Shown: piece by piece, positions 8,406 through 21,149 of the stretch
How the letters are laid out: every line of letters starts with the position of its first letter
Numbering within the stretch: position 1 is the stretch's first letter
Assembly (NCBI RefSeq): GCF_029774155.1
Contig: NZ_CP103833.1
Coordinates: 620,001 to 684,000, forward strand
Origin: Actinobacillus arthritidis
GTDB taxonomy: Bacteria > Pseudomonadota > Gammaproteobacteria > Enterobacterales > Pasteurellaceae
DNA length: 64,000 nt
Reading direction: 5' to 3'
Made by a program: the position numbers and the translations under genes
Notes under the pieces: model-generated
Seen by the model: only the letters and a program-made list of their open reading frames with translations
Told to the model about the DNA's origin: nothing
Databases searched by the model: none

Positions 8406-10558
8406 TTAAATCTCAGTTTGTTGCTCTGATACCATTTCCGCTGTTTCTGTCACTTCAGCAGATGTAGACTGTGTGTCGTTATTGATGTCTTTCATCGTTA
8501 AACGAATACGGTTTTGACGATCGATTTCAACCACTTTCACAGTGACTTCTTGACCTACGCTTAAGTAATCTGCAACACGTTCAACACGCTCATTGGTAAT
8601 TTGTGAAATATGAACTAAGCCTTCTTTACCACCTAAGATAGATACAAATGCACCGAAATCAACTACACGAGTCACTTTACCTTTGTAAATCGCATTTACT
8701 TCAACCTCTGCCACGATATCTTCGATACGTGCCATAACAGTTTTCGCCGCATTGTTATCGGTTGCGGCAATTTTTACCGTACCGTCATCATCAATATCAA
8801 TAGAAGTACCGGTTTCTTCCGTTAAAGCACGGATTACCGCACCGCCTTTACCGATAACATCTTTGATTTTCTTCGGATCAATTTTCATCGTATGAATACG
8901 AGGTGCAAAGTCAGAAATATCAGAACGAGGTGCAGGAATTGCTTGTTCCATCACGCTTAAAATGTGCATACGTGCACCTTTTGCTTGATTTAATGCGATT
9001 TGCATAATTTCAGGTGTAATACCTTCGATTTTAATGTCCATTTGAAGTGCAGTTACACCTTCACGTGTACCGGCTACTTTAAAGTCCATATCACCTAAAT
9101 GGTCTTCATCACCTAAAATATCTGAAAGTACCACGAATTTTTCTTCTTCTTTTACTAAGCCCATTGCGATACCCGCAACTGCCGCTTTAATTGGTACACC
9201 TGCGTCCATTAACGCTAAAGATGCACCACAGACTGAAGCCATTGAAGAAGAACCGTTTGATTCTGTGATTTCAGATACGACACGTACTACATATGGAAAC
9301 TCTTCCGCAGTTGGCATTACCGCTAATACACCACGTTTTGCTAAACGACCATGACCGATCTCACGACGTTTTGGTGAACCGATACGACCTGTTTCACCTA
9401 CAGAATACGGAGGGAAGTTATAGTGGAATAAGAAGCGGTCTGATTTCTCACCGGTTAATTCATCGATAATTTGTGCATCACGCTCAGTACCTAAAGTTGC
9501 CACCGCTAACGCTTGTGTTTCACCACGGGTAAAGATAGCGGAACCGTGAGTGCGAGGTAACACGCCTGTGCAAATATCTAAGGCACGGATGGTATCTACA
9601 GTACGACCGTCAATACGTGGTTCGCCTGCAATAATTCGACCTCGTACGATTGAACTTTCTAATGCGGTAATAATATCGATAATTGCACCTTCTGATACTG
9701 TTTCGTCTTGTGCAGTTAATTGTGCGATAACATCCGCTTTAATTGCATCGATTTGTTCATAACGAGCTTGTTTTTCAGTAATACGATACGCATCGCCGAT
9801 ACGAGCTTCCGCTAATGCTTTAACTTGGTTGATTAATGCAGTATTTGGCTCTGGAGCAACCCAATCCCAACGTGGTTTGCCTGCTTCTTTTACAAACGCT
9901 TTAATATTTTCAATCACAACTTGTTGTTGCTGATGACCGAAGACAACCAGCGCTAACATTTGTTCTTCAGACAGAATATCTGCTTCAGATTCTACCATTA
10001 ATACGGCTTTATCCGTACCAGCTACGACAAGGTCTAAACGGCTGATTTTTTGTTCTGATGTGGTTGGGTTTAATACGAATTGATCATTGATAAAGCCAAC
10101 ACGTCTTTGCACCGATAGGGCCATTAAATGGTACGCCTGATAATGAAAGTGCTTGCAGATGCACCAATCATTGCCACTAAATCCGGGCTGATTTGAGGGT
10201 TAACAGACACTACGGTTGCAATCACTTGAATTTCGTTAAAGAAACCTTCTGGGAAAAGTGGACGCACAGGACGGTCGATTAAACGAGCGATTAATGTTTC
10301 GCCTTCAGAAGGGCGACCTTCACGTTTGAAAAAACCGCCCGGAATACGACCGGTCGCATAAGTACGTTCTTGGTAATCAACGGTTAAAGGGAAGAAATCT
10401 TGACCTTCTTTCACGTCTTTTTTTGCTACAACGGTAACGAATACGGTTGTATCGTCCATACTTGCCATTACGGTCGCTGTTGCTTGGCGCGCGATTGCAC
10501 CTGTTTCTAAGGTTACGGTATGTTGACCGTATTTAAATTGCTTAACAATTGGATTCAT
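8406..10558 (-). CDS. pnp: Polyribonucleotide nucleotidyltransferase (PNPase), reading frame interrupted twice
   Basis: A phosphorolytic 3'-5' exoribonuclease of the RNA degradosome. Two RNase PH domains are followed by KH ([32 protein letters not shown]) and S1 ([30 protein letters not shown]) domains. The frame breaks at 10151-10156 (coding GCAAGC for expected GCAGC in IGASAALSLSG) and at 10103-10110 (coding GCAAAGAC for GCAGCAC in the conserved [12 protein letters not shown]). Removing these two single-base insertions gives 716 residues, against 711 in E. coli. rpsO, the usual upstream neighbour, is absent. The start ([11 protein letters not shown]) is preceded by ATAGGAATTTCAAA. Confidence 0.94.
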
Positions 10559-10858
10559 TTTGAAATTCCTATTTTTATTTATTTTATATCTATTTTTTGT
10601 TTTATTTCTTTAAATTGCGACTAGCAAAAACTCTCTTTGCAAGGGATTAAATCCATACTTAAAAAATTTTTGATAGCCGCCTCTCTAAAAGCAAGAAACA
10701 AAACGCACCTATTATATAGGAAAATTTATATAAAATCGCTGATTATTTTAGTATCCGCATAAATTTTCCGAAATCGACCGGTTTGACTTTTTAAAGGTGG
10801 ACAGATATCCATAAATCATAGAAAATAAGCGGTCTTTTTTACTAAATTTTTTGCAAAA
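10559..10858. promoter_or_regulatory. Divergent pnp / parC intergenic region
   Basis: A 300-bp AT-rich spacer between divergently read pnp and parC. On the minus strand a perfect TATAAT occurs at 10716-10711, placing a possible pnp start near 10704 and giving a leader of roughly 145 bases, in keeping with the long autoregulated pnp leaders of other bacteria. The -35 is not convincing. One uptake-signal core (aagcggtc) lies at about 10828. No Shine-Dalgarno sequence is obvious before parC. Confidence 0.4.
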
Positions 10859-13104
10859 ATGAGTACAGAAATCAATTACGAAGGCGTGGAACAAATGCCG
10901 ATTAAGCGCTTTACTGAAGACGCTTACCTCAACTATTCAATGTACGTTATTATGGACCGTGCATTGCCGTTTATCGGTGATGGTTTAAAACCCGTACAAC
11001 GCCGTATTATTTATGCGATGTCCGAATTAGGCTTAAATGCCTCGGCAAAATATAAAAAATCTGCGCGTACGGTCGGGGACGTATTAGGTAAATTCCATCC
11101 GCATGGTGACAGTGCTTGTTATGAAGCAATGGTGTTAATGGCTCAGCCGTTCTCTTATCGCTATCCGCTCATTGACGGGCAAGGAAATTGGGGGGCCCCT
11201 GACGATCCGAAATCTTTCGGCGCAATGCGTTATACCGAATCAAAACTGTCGAAAATGGCAGAGGTATTATTGGGCGAATTAGGACAAGGTACGGTTGATT
11301 ATCAGCCGAATTTTGACGGCTCGCTTGAAGAGCCGAAATATTTACCGGCACGCTTACCGCATATTTTGCTGAACGGTACGATGGGGATTGCGGTCGGTAT
11401 GGCAACCGATATTCCGCCGCACAATATCAATGAGTTAGCCGAAGCAAGTGTGATGTTATTGGAAAATCCGAAAGCAAGTCTTGCCGAGTTAATGACGGTG
11501 GTACAAGGCCCGGATTATCCGACCGAAGCGGAAATTATTACGCCTAAAGCTGATATAGCCAAAATGTATGAGCAAGGTAAAGGCTCAATCAAAATGCGTG
11601 CGGTATGGAAAAAAGAAGACGGGGAAATTGTGATTTCGGCATTACCTCATCAAGCCTCGCCTTCAAAAGTGATTGAACAAATCGCAACGCAAATGCGGAA
11701 TAAAAAATTACCGATGGTGGATGATATTCGAGATGAATCGGATCACGAAAACCCAATTCGTATCGTGATTGTGCCTCGTTCAAACCGTATTGATTTCGAT
11801 GCGTTAATGGATCATTTATTTGCCACAACTGATCTCGAGAAAAGCTATCGAGTCAATATGAATATGATTGGGCTGGACGGCAAACCGGCAGTAAAAAATC
11901 TGCAAACGATTTTAACCGAATGGTTGATGTTTCGCCGTACGACTGTAACGCGCCGTTTAAGTTACCGTTTAGATAAAATTTTAAACCGCTTGCATATTTT
12001 AGACGGTTTGATGATTGCTTTCCTCAATATTGATGAAGTAATCGAAATTATCCGCAATGAAGATGAACCGAAAACAGCATTAATGGCTCGTTTTAGTTTG
12101 AGCGAAGTACAAGCCGAAGCAATTTTAAATTTACGTTTACGTCATTTGGCAAAACTGGAAGAACATGAATTGCAGGCGGAAAAATCACAGCTTGAAAAAG
12201 AGCGTGATGAATTACAATTAACGCTTGGTTCGGAACGCCGTTTAAATACGTTGATCAAAAAAGAAATTCAGGCGGATGCAAAAGCGTTCGCCAGCCCACG
12301 CACTCACCACTTGTTGAACGAGCCGAAGCAAAAGCGATTTCTGAAAGCGATTTAACCCCGACTGAAGATGTGACGGTGATTCTATCGGAAAAAGGCTGGG
12401 TACGCTGTGCAAAAGGGCATGATATTGACGTACAAGGCTTAAGTTATCGTGCCGGTGATGGTTATCTTGCCCATGCACATGGCAGAAGTAATCAGCCAGT
12501 TGTGTTCCTTGATAGCACGGGGCGAGCTTACGCATTGGATCCGACTTCGCTACCATCGGCGCGTTCTCAAGGCGAACCGCTTACTGGTAAGATTACTTTG
12601 CCGGAAGGGGCAACTGTTCAGCAAGTATTAATGGCGAACCCAGAAACTAAAGTCCTGATGGCATCGGATTCCGGTTACGGTTTTATTTGTAGCTTTGAAG
12701 ATTTGGTTTCTCGTAATAAAGCCGGTAAAGCGGTCATTTCTTTAACCGAAAATGCCAAGGTGTTACCACCGCAATTAATAGAGAATGACGCTGAACTTTC
12801 GCTTGTTGCAACGAGTAGCGTCGGACGAATGTTAGTATTCCCGATCACCGAATTGCCACAGCTTTCGAAAGGTAAAGGGAATAAGATTATCAATATTTCC
12901 GCACAGGCGGCAAAAGAAGGTAATGAATTACTTGCCCGTTTATTACTGGTTAAACCGACACAATCGTTAGTGTTTGTTTCCGGCAAACGCAAAATCACCC
13001 TTAAACCGAGTGATATTGATAATTATCGTGGTGAACGTGCAAGAAAAGGTTCTCAACTTGTAAGAGGCCTCAGCGCGACTTCGACAGTGGAAATTGTAGA
13101 CTAA
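10859..13104 (+). CDS. parC: DNA topoisomerase IV subunit A (reading frame interrupted)
   Basis: The breakage-reunion subunit of topoisomerase IV, which decatenates daughter chromosomes. The N-terminal part shows the type IIA core: [18 protein letters not shown], the quinolone-resistance region [13 protein letters not shown] with Ser and Glu at the usual positions, and the active-site Tyr in [10 protein letters not shown]. The C-terminal beta-pinwheel part begins [16 protein letters not shown]. The frame shifts around 12300-12306, between KAFASPRT and [14 protein letters not shown]. Adding one base gives 748 residues (E. coli 752). Unlike the other breaks, this looks like a deletion and I could not place a GCWGC site there. 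parE is not in the window. Confidence 0.93.
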
Positions 13105-13118
13105 TTATTTCCTCATCA

Positions 13119-13172
13119 GACAAGCGGTCAAATTTCGTAAAAACTTTGCGTAATTTGACCGCTTCTTTTTTG
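13119..13172 (+). terminator. Uptake-signal inverted pair acting as parC terminator
   Basis: An acaagcggtcaaattt arm (13119-13134) is mirrored by aatttgaccgctt near 13152-13164, followed by CTTTTTTT. This is a classical paired uptake-signal terminator of Pasteurellaceae. Confidence 0.75.
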
Positions 13173-13242
13173 ATTTCATTCCTATTTGATTCACATTCCT
13201 GTACAATAAAAGCCATTTTTCATCAACAAACGACAAATCTGT

Positions 13243-14574
13243 ATGCAAAACGAATTGGCACAGACAATCCCAGAACTGATCAACTGGACGAAAGAGCGAG
13301 AATTTTCACTTTCGTTATCTTCTGATCGCCTTGCCTTTCTCTTGGCGATTTCCATTTATAATAACGAACAAACGGACGGAGAACTTTTAGAAAGCGATCT
13401 TGTTGATCTTTTCCGTTATGTTTCGGAAGCATTCGACCAATCGGAAGCCACCCTTACACAACGTGCCAATAATGCGATTAACGATTTAGTTAAACAACGT
13501 TTTCTTAACCGTTTCTCCAGCGAATTTACCGAAGGTTTAGCCATTTATCGTATCACTCCGTTAGGTGTCGGCGTGGCGGATTATTACGTGCGCCAGCGAG
13601 AGTTTTCCACCTTACGTTTATCCATTCAGCTTTCGATTGTAGCGGACGAGATTCAGCGTGCTTCATCGGCGGCGGAAGAGGGCGGTGATGAGCGTTTTTG
13701 GCGTAATAACGTGTTTGCACCGCTTAAATATTCGGTCGCGGAAATTTTCGACAGTATCGATCTTTCTCAGCGTATGATGGATGAAAATCAACATCAAATT
13801 CGTGAGCGAATTGCCGAGCTATTAAGTCAAAATTGGCATGAAGCGATTCTTAGTTGTGAACAGTTACTGGATGAAACCTCGGGTAATTTGCGTGAGTTAC
13901 AAGACACGCTTAATGCGGCAGGTGACAAGTTACAGGCGCAATTACTGCGTATTCAAAGTCGCTTGATTGGGCGTGATGATTTGGATTTTGTCGATCAACT
14001 GATTGTTAATCTACAAAACAAATTAGACCGTATCATTAGTTGGGGGCAACAAGCGATTGACCTTTGGATCGGTTATGATCGCCACGTTCATAAATTTATT
14101 CGTACGGCGATTGATATGGATAAAAACCGTGTGTTTGGTCAGCGTTTACGCCAATCTATTCAAGATTATTTCAATGCACCTTGGTTACTTTATACTGCGA
14201 AAGCAGAATCACTATTAGATCTACGTGATGATGAAACGATGCTGAATGAGGCGGAAGCGGTCGGTGAGTTGCCGAGCGAATTGGAATACGAGTCGCTTTC
14301 AGATGTTCAAGAACAGATTATCAGTGTAATGCAAGCGCATTTAGCACCATTTAGGGCAGAAGACAAACCAATCGATCTCGGTGCGGTATTACGTGAGCAA
14401 CTGGCACTTTATCCGCAATCTCGCCATTTTGATGTCGCACGAATTATTGTCGATCAAGCGGTAAAACTCGGTATGGCAAGTCTAGATAGCCAAGCGGTTT
14501 ATCCGGAGTGGCAAGCAATTAATGATAAGGGTGCGGAAGTTCAGGCGAACGTGATCGACCAATATAATAAATAG
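13243..14574 (+). CDS. mukF: Chromosome partition protein MukF (kleisin)
   Basis: The kleisin subunit of the MukBEF condensin, bridging MukB heads and binding MukE. The 443 residues match the usual length (E. coli 440). The N-terminal winged-helix dimerization region begins [28 protein letters not shown], the conserved RLFGQ-like [15 protein letters not shown] segment lies around residues 288-305, and the C-terminal MukB-binding winged helix follows. The gene opens the mukF-mukE-mukB operon. The upstream smtA/cmoM gene found with muk genes in enterics is missing; parC lies there instead. Confidence 0.94.
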   Translation: MQNELAQTIPELINWTKEREFSLSLSSDRLAFLLAISIYNNEQTDGELLESDLVDLFRYVSEAFDQSEATLTQRANNAINDLVKQRFLNRFSSEFTEGLAIYRITPLGVGVADYYVRQREFSTLRLSIQLSIVADEIQRASSAAEEGGDERFWRNNVFAPLKYSVAEIFDSIDLSQRMMDENQHQIRERIAELLSQNWHEAILSCEQLLDETSGNLRELQDTLNAAGDKLQAQLLRIQSRLIGRDDLDFVDQLIVNLQNKLDRIISWGQQAIDLWIGYDRHVHKFIRTAIDMDKNRVFGQRLRQSIQDYFNAPWLLYTAKAESLLDLRDDETMLNEAEAVGELPSELEYESLSDVQEQIISVMQAHLAPFRAEDKPIDLGAVLREQLALYPQSRHFDVARIIVDQAVKLGMASLDSQAVYPEWQAINDKGAEVQANVIDQYNK

Positions 14575-14643
14575 TAGGGTGGACGTTTTCTCCACCATTG
14601 GAAAAATAAAAAATTTGATGGTAGGCAAAATGCCTACCCTACG
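14575..14643. repeat. Compound REP-like palindrome between mukF and mukE
   Basis: Outer arms gtagggt and accctac enclose two inner hairpins: ggtgga / tccacc (14579-14596) and ggtaggca / tgcctacc (about 14622-14638). The right end reads CCCTACGAGA, shared with the palindrome at 44604-44632. It fills the whole mukF-mukE gap, inside an operon, so it may act as an RNA stabilizer or be a relic of a mobile REP-like element. Confidence 0.6.
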
Positions 14644-14653
14644 AGAGTAAAAT

Positions 14654-15367
14654 ATGACAGAGCAAATTCAAGACATTATTTCCCCAAAATTGGCAGAAGC
14701 AATTGCTAATCCGATTTTTCCTGAACTAGACAGCCAACTTCGCACCGGTCGTCACATTAATACGGAACAGTTGGACGAACACGCATTCTTAATGGACTTC
14801 CAAGCCGAGTTAGAAAGTTTTTATCGCCGTTATCACGTGGAATTAATTCGTGCGCCGGAAGGCTTTTTCTACTTACGTCCGAAAGCATCGACCTTGATTG
14901 CACGTTCGGCAATGTCGGAAATGGAAATGTTAGTGGGTAAAGTGCTTTGCTATCTTTACCTCAGTCCGGAGCGTTTGGCACAACAAGGTATTTTCAGCCA
15001 AGACGATGTATATGAAGAGCTGATGAATCTCGCTGATGAAAGCAAATTACTTAAGGCAGTGAACCCTCGTTCGACCGGTTCTGACTTAGATAAAGCAAAA
15101 TTAGCTGAGAAAGTTGCTGGTGCGTTACGCCGTTTGGCACGTATCGGTATCATTACCCGTATCGGAGAGCAAAACAGCAAAAAATTTGTCATCTCGGAAT
15201 CAGTGTTCCGTTTCGGTGCGGATGTCCGAGTGGGCGATGATCCGCGAGAAGCGCAATTACGCTTAATTCGTGATGGTGAAGCAACAACGCCGGCAATCTT
15301 GGCGGAACAAGCGGTCGAATTTGCAGAAAATTCTGCAACTGACGAATTAGAAGATGAAACAGAATAA
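14654..15367 (+). CDS. mukE: Chromosome partition protein MukE
   Basis: The winged-helix (kite-type) subunit of MukBEF, which binds MukF and modulates MukB-DNA interaction. The 237 residues are in the family range (E. coli 234). Conserved stretches include the N-terminal [55 protein letters not shown] and [14 protein letters not shown]. The C-terminal tail is acidic (DELEDETE). It is followed 20 bases later by mukB with an intervening AACGAGATAAA ribosome binding site. Confidence 0.95.
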   Translation: MTEQIQDIISPKLAEAIANPIFPELDSQLRTGRHINTEQLDEHAFLMDFQAELESFYRRYHVELIRAPEGFFYLRPKASTLIARSAMSEMEMLVGKVLCYLYLSPERLAQQGIFSQDDVYEELMNLADESKLLKAVNPRSTGSDLDKAKLAEKVAGALRRLARIGIITRIGEQNSKKFVISESVFRFGADVRVGDDPREAQLRLIRDGEATTPAILAEQAVEFAENSATDELEDETE

Positions 15368-15387
15368 CGGTTAACGAGATAAAGCAA

Positions 15388-18300
15388 ATGACAGATACAA
15401 ACGAATTATTTGAAGATCAAACCACTGCGTTGCAAAATTCTGCACCAATCGCACCGCTTGCAAATCCTCAACATACAGTGAGCCGTGGTAAATTCCGTTC
15501 GCTTACGTTAATTAACTGGAACGGTTTTTTTGCGCGCACCTTCGATTTAGACGAGTTGGTGACCACGCTTTCGGGCGGTAATGGTGCGGGTAAATCCACC
15601 ACAATGGCGGGTTTTGTAACTGCTTTGATCCCCGATCTTACCCTATTAAACTTCCGTAATACGACAGAAGCCGGTTCAACCTCAAGCTCTCGTGATAAAG
15701 GTTTATACGGGAAATTAAAAGCTGGTGTGTGTTATGCGGTGTTAGAGTCGTTGAACTCTCGTGGACAACGTGTAATTACGGGTGTGCGTTTACAACAAGT
15801 AGCAGGGCGTGACAAAAAAGTCGATATTCGCTCGTTCTCGTTACAAAACGTGCCGATGAGTGATTCAATTATTAGTGTACTGACTGAACAAGTTGGCGAA
15901 AAAGCACGCGTGTTACCGTTAGCGGATCTAAAAGATAAATTTGATGGTTCGGAAGTGGTATTTAAACAATATCACTCGATTACTGATTACCATAGCTTTA
16001 TGTTCGATTTAGGCGTGATTCCTAAACGTTTACGTTCTTCGGCGGATCGCGACAAATTCTATAAATTAATCGAAGCGTCACTTTACGGTGGTATTTCAAG
16101 CGTGATCACCAAATCATTGCGTGATTACTTACTACCAGAAAATACCGGCGTTCGCCAAGCATTCCAAGATATGGAATCGGCATTACGTGAAAACCGTATG
16201 ACGTTAGAAGCGATTAAGGTTACGCAATCTGATCGTGATATGTTTAAACACTTGATCACCGAATCGACTAACTACGTTTCTGCCGACTATATGCGTCATG
16301 CAAATGAGCGTCGTGGCAACGTACAAATTGCACTAGAACAACGCCGTGCGTGGTATGAATCGAAATCGAAGCTTGAATTAGAACAGCAACGCTTAATCGA
16401 ATTTAGCCGTGAAGTAGCGGATATTTCAGAAAACGAAAGTGGCTTAGAAGCGGAATACAATTCAGCGAACGATCACTTAAATTTAGTGATGAATGCGCTT
16501 CGTCACCAAGAAAAAATCGAACGTTATCAAGATGAAGTCGCGGAACTCAATGAAAAGTTAGAAGAGCAACAAATTGCGTTGGAAGAAATCTCCGAACAAG
16601 TGGAAACTGCACAAGCAAGAGCGGATGATGCTGACGATCAAGTGGAAGAATTACGCTCACAAATGGCGGATTATCAGCAAGCGTTGGATGCGCAGCAAAC
16701 ACGTGCGTTGCAATATCAACAGGCGATTGCCGCATTAGAAAAAGCAAAACAACTTTGTGGCTTACCGCATTTAGATCTCCATAATGTAGAAGATTATCAT
16801 GCTGAGTTTGCCGCACAAGCGGACGATTTAACTGATCAAGTTTTTGAACTGGAACAGCGTTTATCCGTTTCAGATATGGCGAAAACACAGTTCGAAAAAG
16901 CTTATGAATTGGTTTGCAAAATTTCCGGTGAAATTGACCGCTCTGAAGCGTGGAATGAAGCGAGAAGTTTGCTAACAGCGTTTACCGATCAAAAAATGCA
17001 GGCTACACAAGCGGTCGCTTTGCGTCAAAAACTTGCAGATTTGGAACAGCGCTTACACCAGCAACAAAATGCGGAACGTCTATTAGCTGAATTTAATCAA
17101 AAAGCACAAACGCAATTTGAGACAGCGGAAGAATTAGAAGGCTACTTCGAACAGCAACAAGCTCGCCTTGAAGATGTGGAAGCGGAATTAGCGGAATTTG
17201 TTGAAGTGCGTTCGACTCAGCGTCAGCAACGTGAGCAAACTTAATCAGCAATATAACCAACTAGCGAAAACCGCACCGGCATGGCATACGGCGCAATCCG
17301 CATTAGCACGTTTAGAAGAGCAATGTGGTGAAAAATTTGAAGCCAGCCAGTCAGTAATGCAGTTTATGCAAAATATGCTGACTAAAGAGCGTGAAGCAAC
17401 CTTAGCTCGTGATGAATTGGCTCGCAGAGAAGCAGAGTTAGACGCACAGATTACTCGTTTAAGTCAGCCGGACGGTTCGGACGATGTTCGCTTAAATCAA
17501 TTGGCGGAACGTTTTGGCGGCGTGTTGCTTTCTGAATTATATGATGATGTCTCGATTGATGATGCACCGTATTTCTCTGCACTTTACGGTGAAGCTCGTC
17601 ATGCAATCGTGGTACGTGATTTAGAAAGCGTTAAAGCACAGTTAGAAAAATTAGACGATTGCCCAACCGATCTTTATTTGATCGAAGGTGACCCGTCAGC
17701 CTTTGATGATGCGGTATTTACCGCAGAAGAATTAGCCGAAGGTGTGGTGGTCAAAGTATCTGATCGCCAATGGCGTTATTCTAAGTTCCCGGAAGTGCCG
17801 TTATTCGGTCGTGCGCGACGCGAGAAACATTTAGAAACGTTAAAAGCGGAACGTGATGAAGTTAGCGAACAACATGCGGAACGTGCATTTGACGTACAAA
17901 AATGTCAGCGTTTACATCAGCATTTAAGTCAGTTTGTCGGTACGCATTTAAATTTAGCCTTCCAGCCGAATCCGGAAGAGCAAATGCAAGAAATTGCGGC
18001 GGAACGTACTGAAATCGAACGTGAACTTAACCAAGCCGCAGGCAACGAACAGCAATTGCGTACTCAATTAGATTCAGCAAAAGCGAAATTGCAAATGTTG
18101 AATAAAATTCTACCGCTTGTCAGCTTGTTAGAAGATGAAACGCTCGCTGATCGTGCCGAAGAATGTCGTGCACAGTTAGATGAAGCGGAAGAAGATGAAC
18201 AGTTTGTTCGCCAATTCGGTAATTACTTAACTCAATTAGAACCGATTGTCGCGAGCTTGAAGAGCGATCCGGCGAAGTTTGAGCAGTTGGAGCAAGATTA

Positions 18301-19880
18301 CCAACAAGCTAAAGCGGAGCAAAAACAAGTTCAACAAAAAGTTTTTGCACTGTCTGATGTGATTCAACGTCGTGTGCATTTTAGCTATGAAGAAGCGATC
18401 GGTTCGGAAGGATCTGCATTAACCGAACAATTACGAGCTCGTTTAGAGAGAGCACAACGTGAACGTGAGCAAGCTCGTGATCAATTACGTCAAGCACAAG
18501 CGCAATTTACTCAATACAACCAAGTTTTAACCGGTTTACGCAGTTCGTGTGATGCGAAAACACAGATGTTGCAAGAGCTGATTCGTGAAATTGATGACTT
18601 AGGTGTACGTGGTGATATCGGTGCGGAAGAGCGTGCAAGAGCCCGCCGTGACGAATTACAACAACGTTTAAGCCAACAGCGTTCTCGTAAAGGTTATTTA
18701 GATAAACAATTAGGTACGATTGAAGCGGAAATTGATAATTTAACTCGTACGCTACGTAAAGCGGAACGTGATTACCACACACAACGTGAATTAGTGGTAC
18801 AAGCGAAAGTCAGTTGGTGCTTGGTACTTAAACTTTCGCGTAACAGCGATGTGGAAAAACGTCTGAATCGTCGTGAGTTAGCTTATCAATCGGCGGAAGA
18901 ATTACGTTCGATTTCCGATAAAGCGTTAGGTGCTTTACGTACCGCTGTGGCGGATAACGAATATCTCCGTGACAGCCTACGAGCTTCGGAAGATAGCCGT
19001 AAGCCGGAAAATAAAGTAGCGTTCTTTATTGCGGTTTATCAGCACTTACGTGAGCGTATTCGTCAGGATATTATCAAAACCGATGATCCGATTGATGCGA
19101 TTGAACAAATGGAAATCGAGTTATCTCGTTTAACCAACGAATTAACCAGCCGTGAGAAAAAATTAGCAATCAGTGCGGAATCTGTGGCAAATATCTTACG
19201 TAAAACGATTCAACGTGAGCAAAACCGTATCTTGCGGCTTAACCAAGGGTTACAAAATATTGCCTTCGGTCAGGTGAAAGGCGTTCGCTTAGTCGTGAAT
19301 ATTCGTGATACGCACGCAATCCTACTGAACGCATTGAGCAATGGTAGAGAAGAGCATAAAGACTTATTCGACAGCCAAAAACTCAGTTTCTCAGAAGCGT
19401 TGGCAATGTTGTATAAACGTGTGAATCCGCATATTGAAATGGGGCAACGTACGCCACAAACGATTGGTGAAGAGTTATTGGATTACCGTAACTATTTAGA
19501 TCTTGAAGTAGAAACCTTCCGTGGCGCAGACGGTTGGATGCGTGCGGAAAGTAGTGCACTTTCAACCGGTGAGGCGATCGGTACCGGTATGTCAATCCTG
19601 TTAATGGTGGTACAAAGCTGGGAAGAAGAGTCTCGCCGTATGCGTGCGAAAGATATTTTACCTAGCCGCTTATTATTCCTTGATGAAGTAGGCACGTTTG
19701 GATGCAACTTCAATCAATACCTTGTTTGAATTGTGCGAACGTTTAGATATGCAGTTATTGATTGCCGCACCGGAAAATATCAGCCCGGAACGTGGTACGA
19801 CTTATAAATTGGTGCGTAAAATTACCAATAACCAAGAGTATGTACATGTGGTCGGATTGAAAGGGTTTGGGCAACACTAA
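15388..19880 (+). CDS. mukB: Chromosome partition protein MukB (SMC-like ATPase; frame interrupted twice)
   Basis: The SMC-like ATPase of the MukBEF condensin. Seen in order: the N-terminal nucleotide-binding head with Walker [16 protein letters not shown], a long coiled coil, a central hinge ([20 protein letters not shown] to YLIEGDP), a second coiled coil, and the C-terminal head with signature [13 protein letters not shown] and Walker B RLLFLDE. Breaks are at 17235-17240 (GCAAAC for GCAGC in REQLNQQ) and 19688-19693 (GTAGGC for GCAGC in LDEAARLDATS). With both corrected the protein is 1496 residues (E. coli 1486). At 17813-17818 GRAARE is read as GRARRE without length change, apparently another altered GCAGC. 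Confidence 0.94.
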
Positions 19881-19889
19881 AGCGTAAAT

Positions 19890-19946
19890 TTACAAGCGGT
19901 CAGAAATTGCAAAAAAATTGCAAAATCTGACCGCTTAATTTTTTAG
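19890..19946 (+). terminator. Uptake-signal inverted pair terminator after mukB
   Basis: acaagcggtcaga (from 19892) is mirrored by tctgaccgctt (ending about 19937) with complementary aaattgc / gcaaaat inner arms, then AATTTTTT. It ends the muk operon just before sotB. Confidence 0.75.
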
Positions 19947-19955
19947 GAAGATAAA

Positions 19956-21131
19956 ATGATAACAAGAAAAGAACAGCGCAGACTTTCATTTTTACGGGTA
20001 TTTGCATTTTCACTGTCCGCATTTATTTTTAATACCACGGAATTTATTCCAGTAGCCTTACTTTCGGACATCGCGGCGAGTTTTAGTATGGAAACGGCAA
20101 CAACCGGCTTAATGATCACTGCTTATGCATGGGTGGTGTTTCTTGCTTCTTTACCTTTTATCTTGCTTACCGCAAAAGTAGAACGAAAGCGTTTGTTGCT
20201 TGTGTTGTTTGCGGTATTTATTGTGTGTCATGCGATTTCTTATTTCGCCACCAGCTTTGCTATGTTGTTGGTGTCTCGAATTGGGATCGCACTTACTCAC
20301 GCTATTTTCTGGTCAATAACTGCTTCGCTAGTGATTCGAGTTGCACCGAAAGATAAGAAACAACAGGCACTAGGGCTATTAGCGTTAGGTAGCTCATTGG
20401 CGATGATTCTCGGCTTGCCGTTAGGGCGAATGATTGGACAAGCATTCGGTTGGCGTGAAACTTTTGCTCTGATTGGTATTATCGCTTTAGGCATTATGTT
20501 AGTAATGTGGAAGTTATTACCGCATTTACCAAGTAAAAACTCGGGCTCATTAGCCAGTTTGCCGATTTTAATCAAGCGTCCGATGTTAATCGGTATCTAT
20601 TTGCTCACGGTAGTCGTGATCTCTGGGCATTTTACCGGCTATAGTTATATCGAACCATTTATGGTGAAGATCAGCCAAACGAGTGAGCAAACCGGTACGG
20701 CAATTTTATTAGTGTTCGGCTTAGCCGGTGTGGTGGCAAGTTTCTTATTCGGGCGTTTGTATCCGAAAGCACCGAAGAAATTTATTATCGTGAATATGGC
20801 ACTCATTATGCTAATGCAACTCTGTTTATTACCATTTAGCGATCATCTTGTAGCGATGTTCGGTATCGTGTTTATTTGGGGAATTGGCATTACTGCGATG
20901 AGTATCGCATTGCAAATGCAAGTGTTGGATCTCGCACCGGATGCGACCGATGTAGCAACGGCAATTTATTCAGGTATTTATAATGTTGGGATTGGTGGCG
21001 GAGCATTAATCGGTAGTCAAGTGATTCAGCATATCGGCTTACCTTATATCGGATTAATTGGTAGCGGATTAGCAGGGATTGCGATCTTGTGGTTTGTATT
21101 TATTTCGCTACGCTATCGAGTGATCAAATAA
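19956..21131 (+). CDS. sotB: Major facilitator sugar efflux transporter, SotB type
   Basis: A 391-residue inner-membrane MFS permease with about twelve hydrophobic segments. The opening FALSLSAFIFNTTEFIPVALLSDIA-like segment and the central QALGLLALGSSLAMILGLPLGRMIGQAFGWRETF region are characteristic of the DHA1 drug/sugar efflux group to which E. coli SotB (YdeA) belongs. SotB is associated with export of arabinose and other sugars or sugar analogues. The substrate here is inferred from similarity only. AGGAAGATAAA precedes the ATG. It is convergent with acnB, with a shared terminator. Confidence 0.8.
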   Translation: MITRKEQRRLSFLRVFAFSLSAFIFNTTEFIPVALLSDIAASFSMETATTGLMITAYAWVVFLASLPFILLTAKVERKRLLLVLFAVFIVCHAISYFATSFAMLLVSRIGIALTHAIFWSITASLVIRVAPKDKKQQALGLLALGSSLAMILGLPLGRMIGQAFGWRETFALIGIIALGIMLVMWKLLPHLPSKNSGSLASLPILIKRPMLIGIYLLTVVVISGHFTGYSYIEPFMVKISQTSEQTGTAILLVFGLAGVVASFLFGRLYPKAPKKFIIVNMALIMLMQLCLLPFSDHLVAMFGIVFIWGIGITAMSIALQMQVLDLAPDATDVATAIYSGIYNVGIGGGALIGSQVIQHIGLPYIGLIGSGLAGIAILWFVFISLRYRVIK

Positions 21132-21149
21132 TCGTTTAGAAGGCAAATA

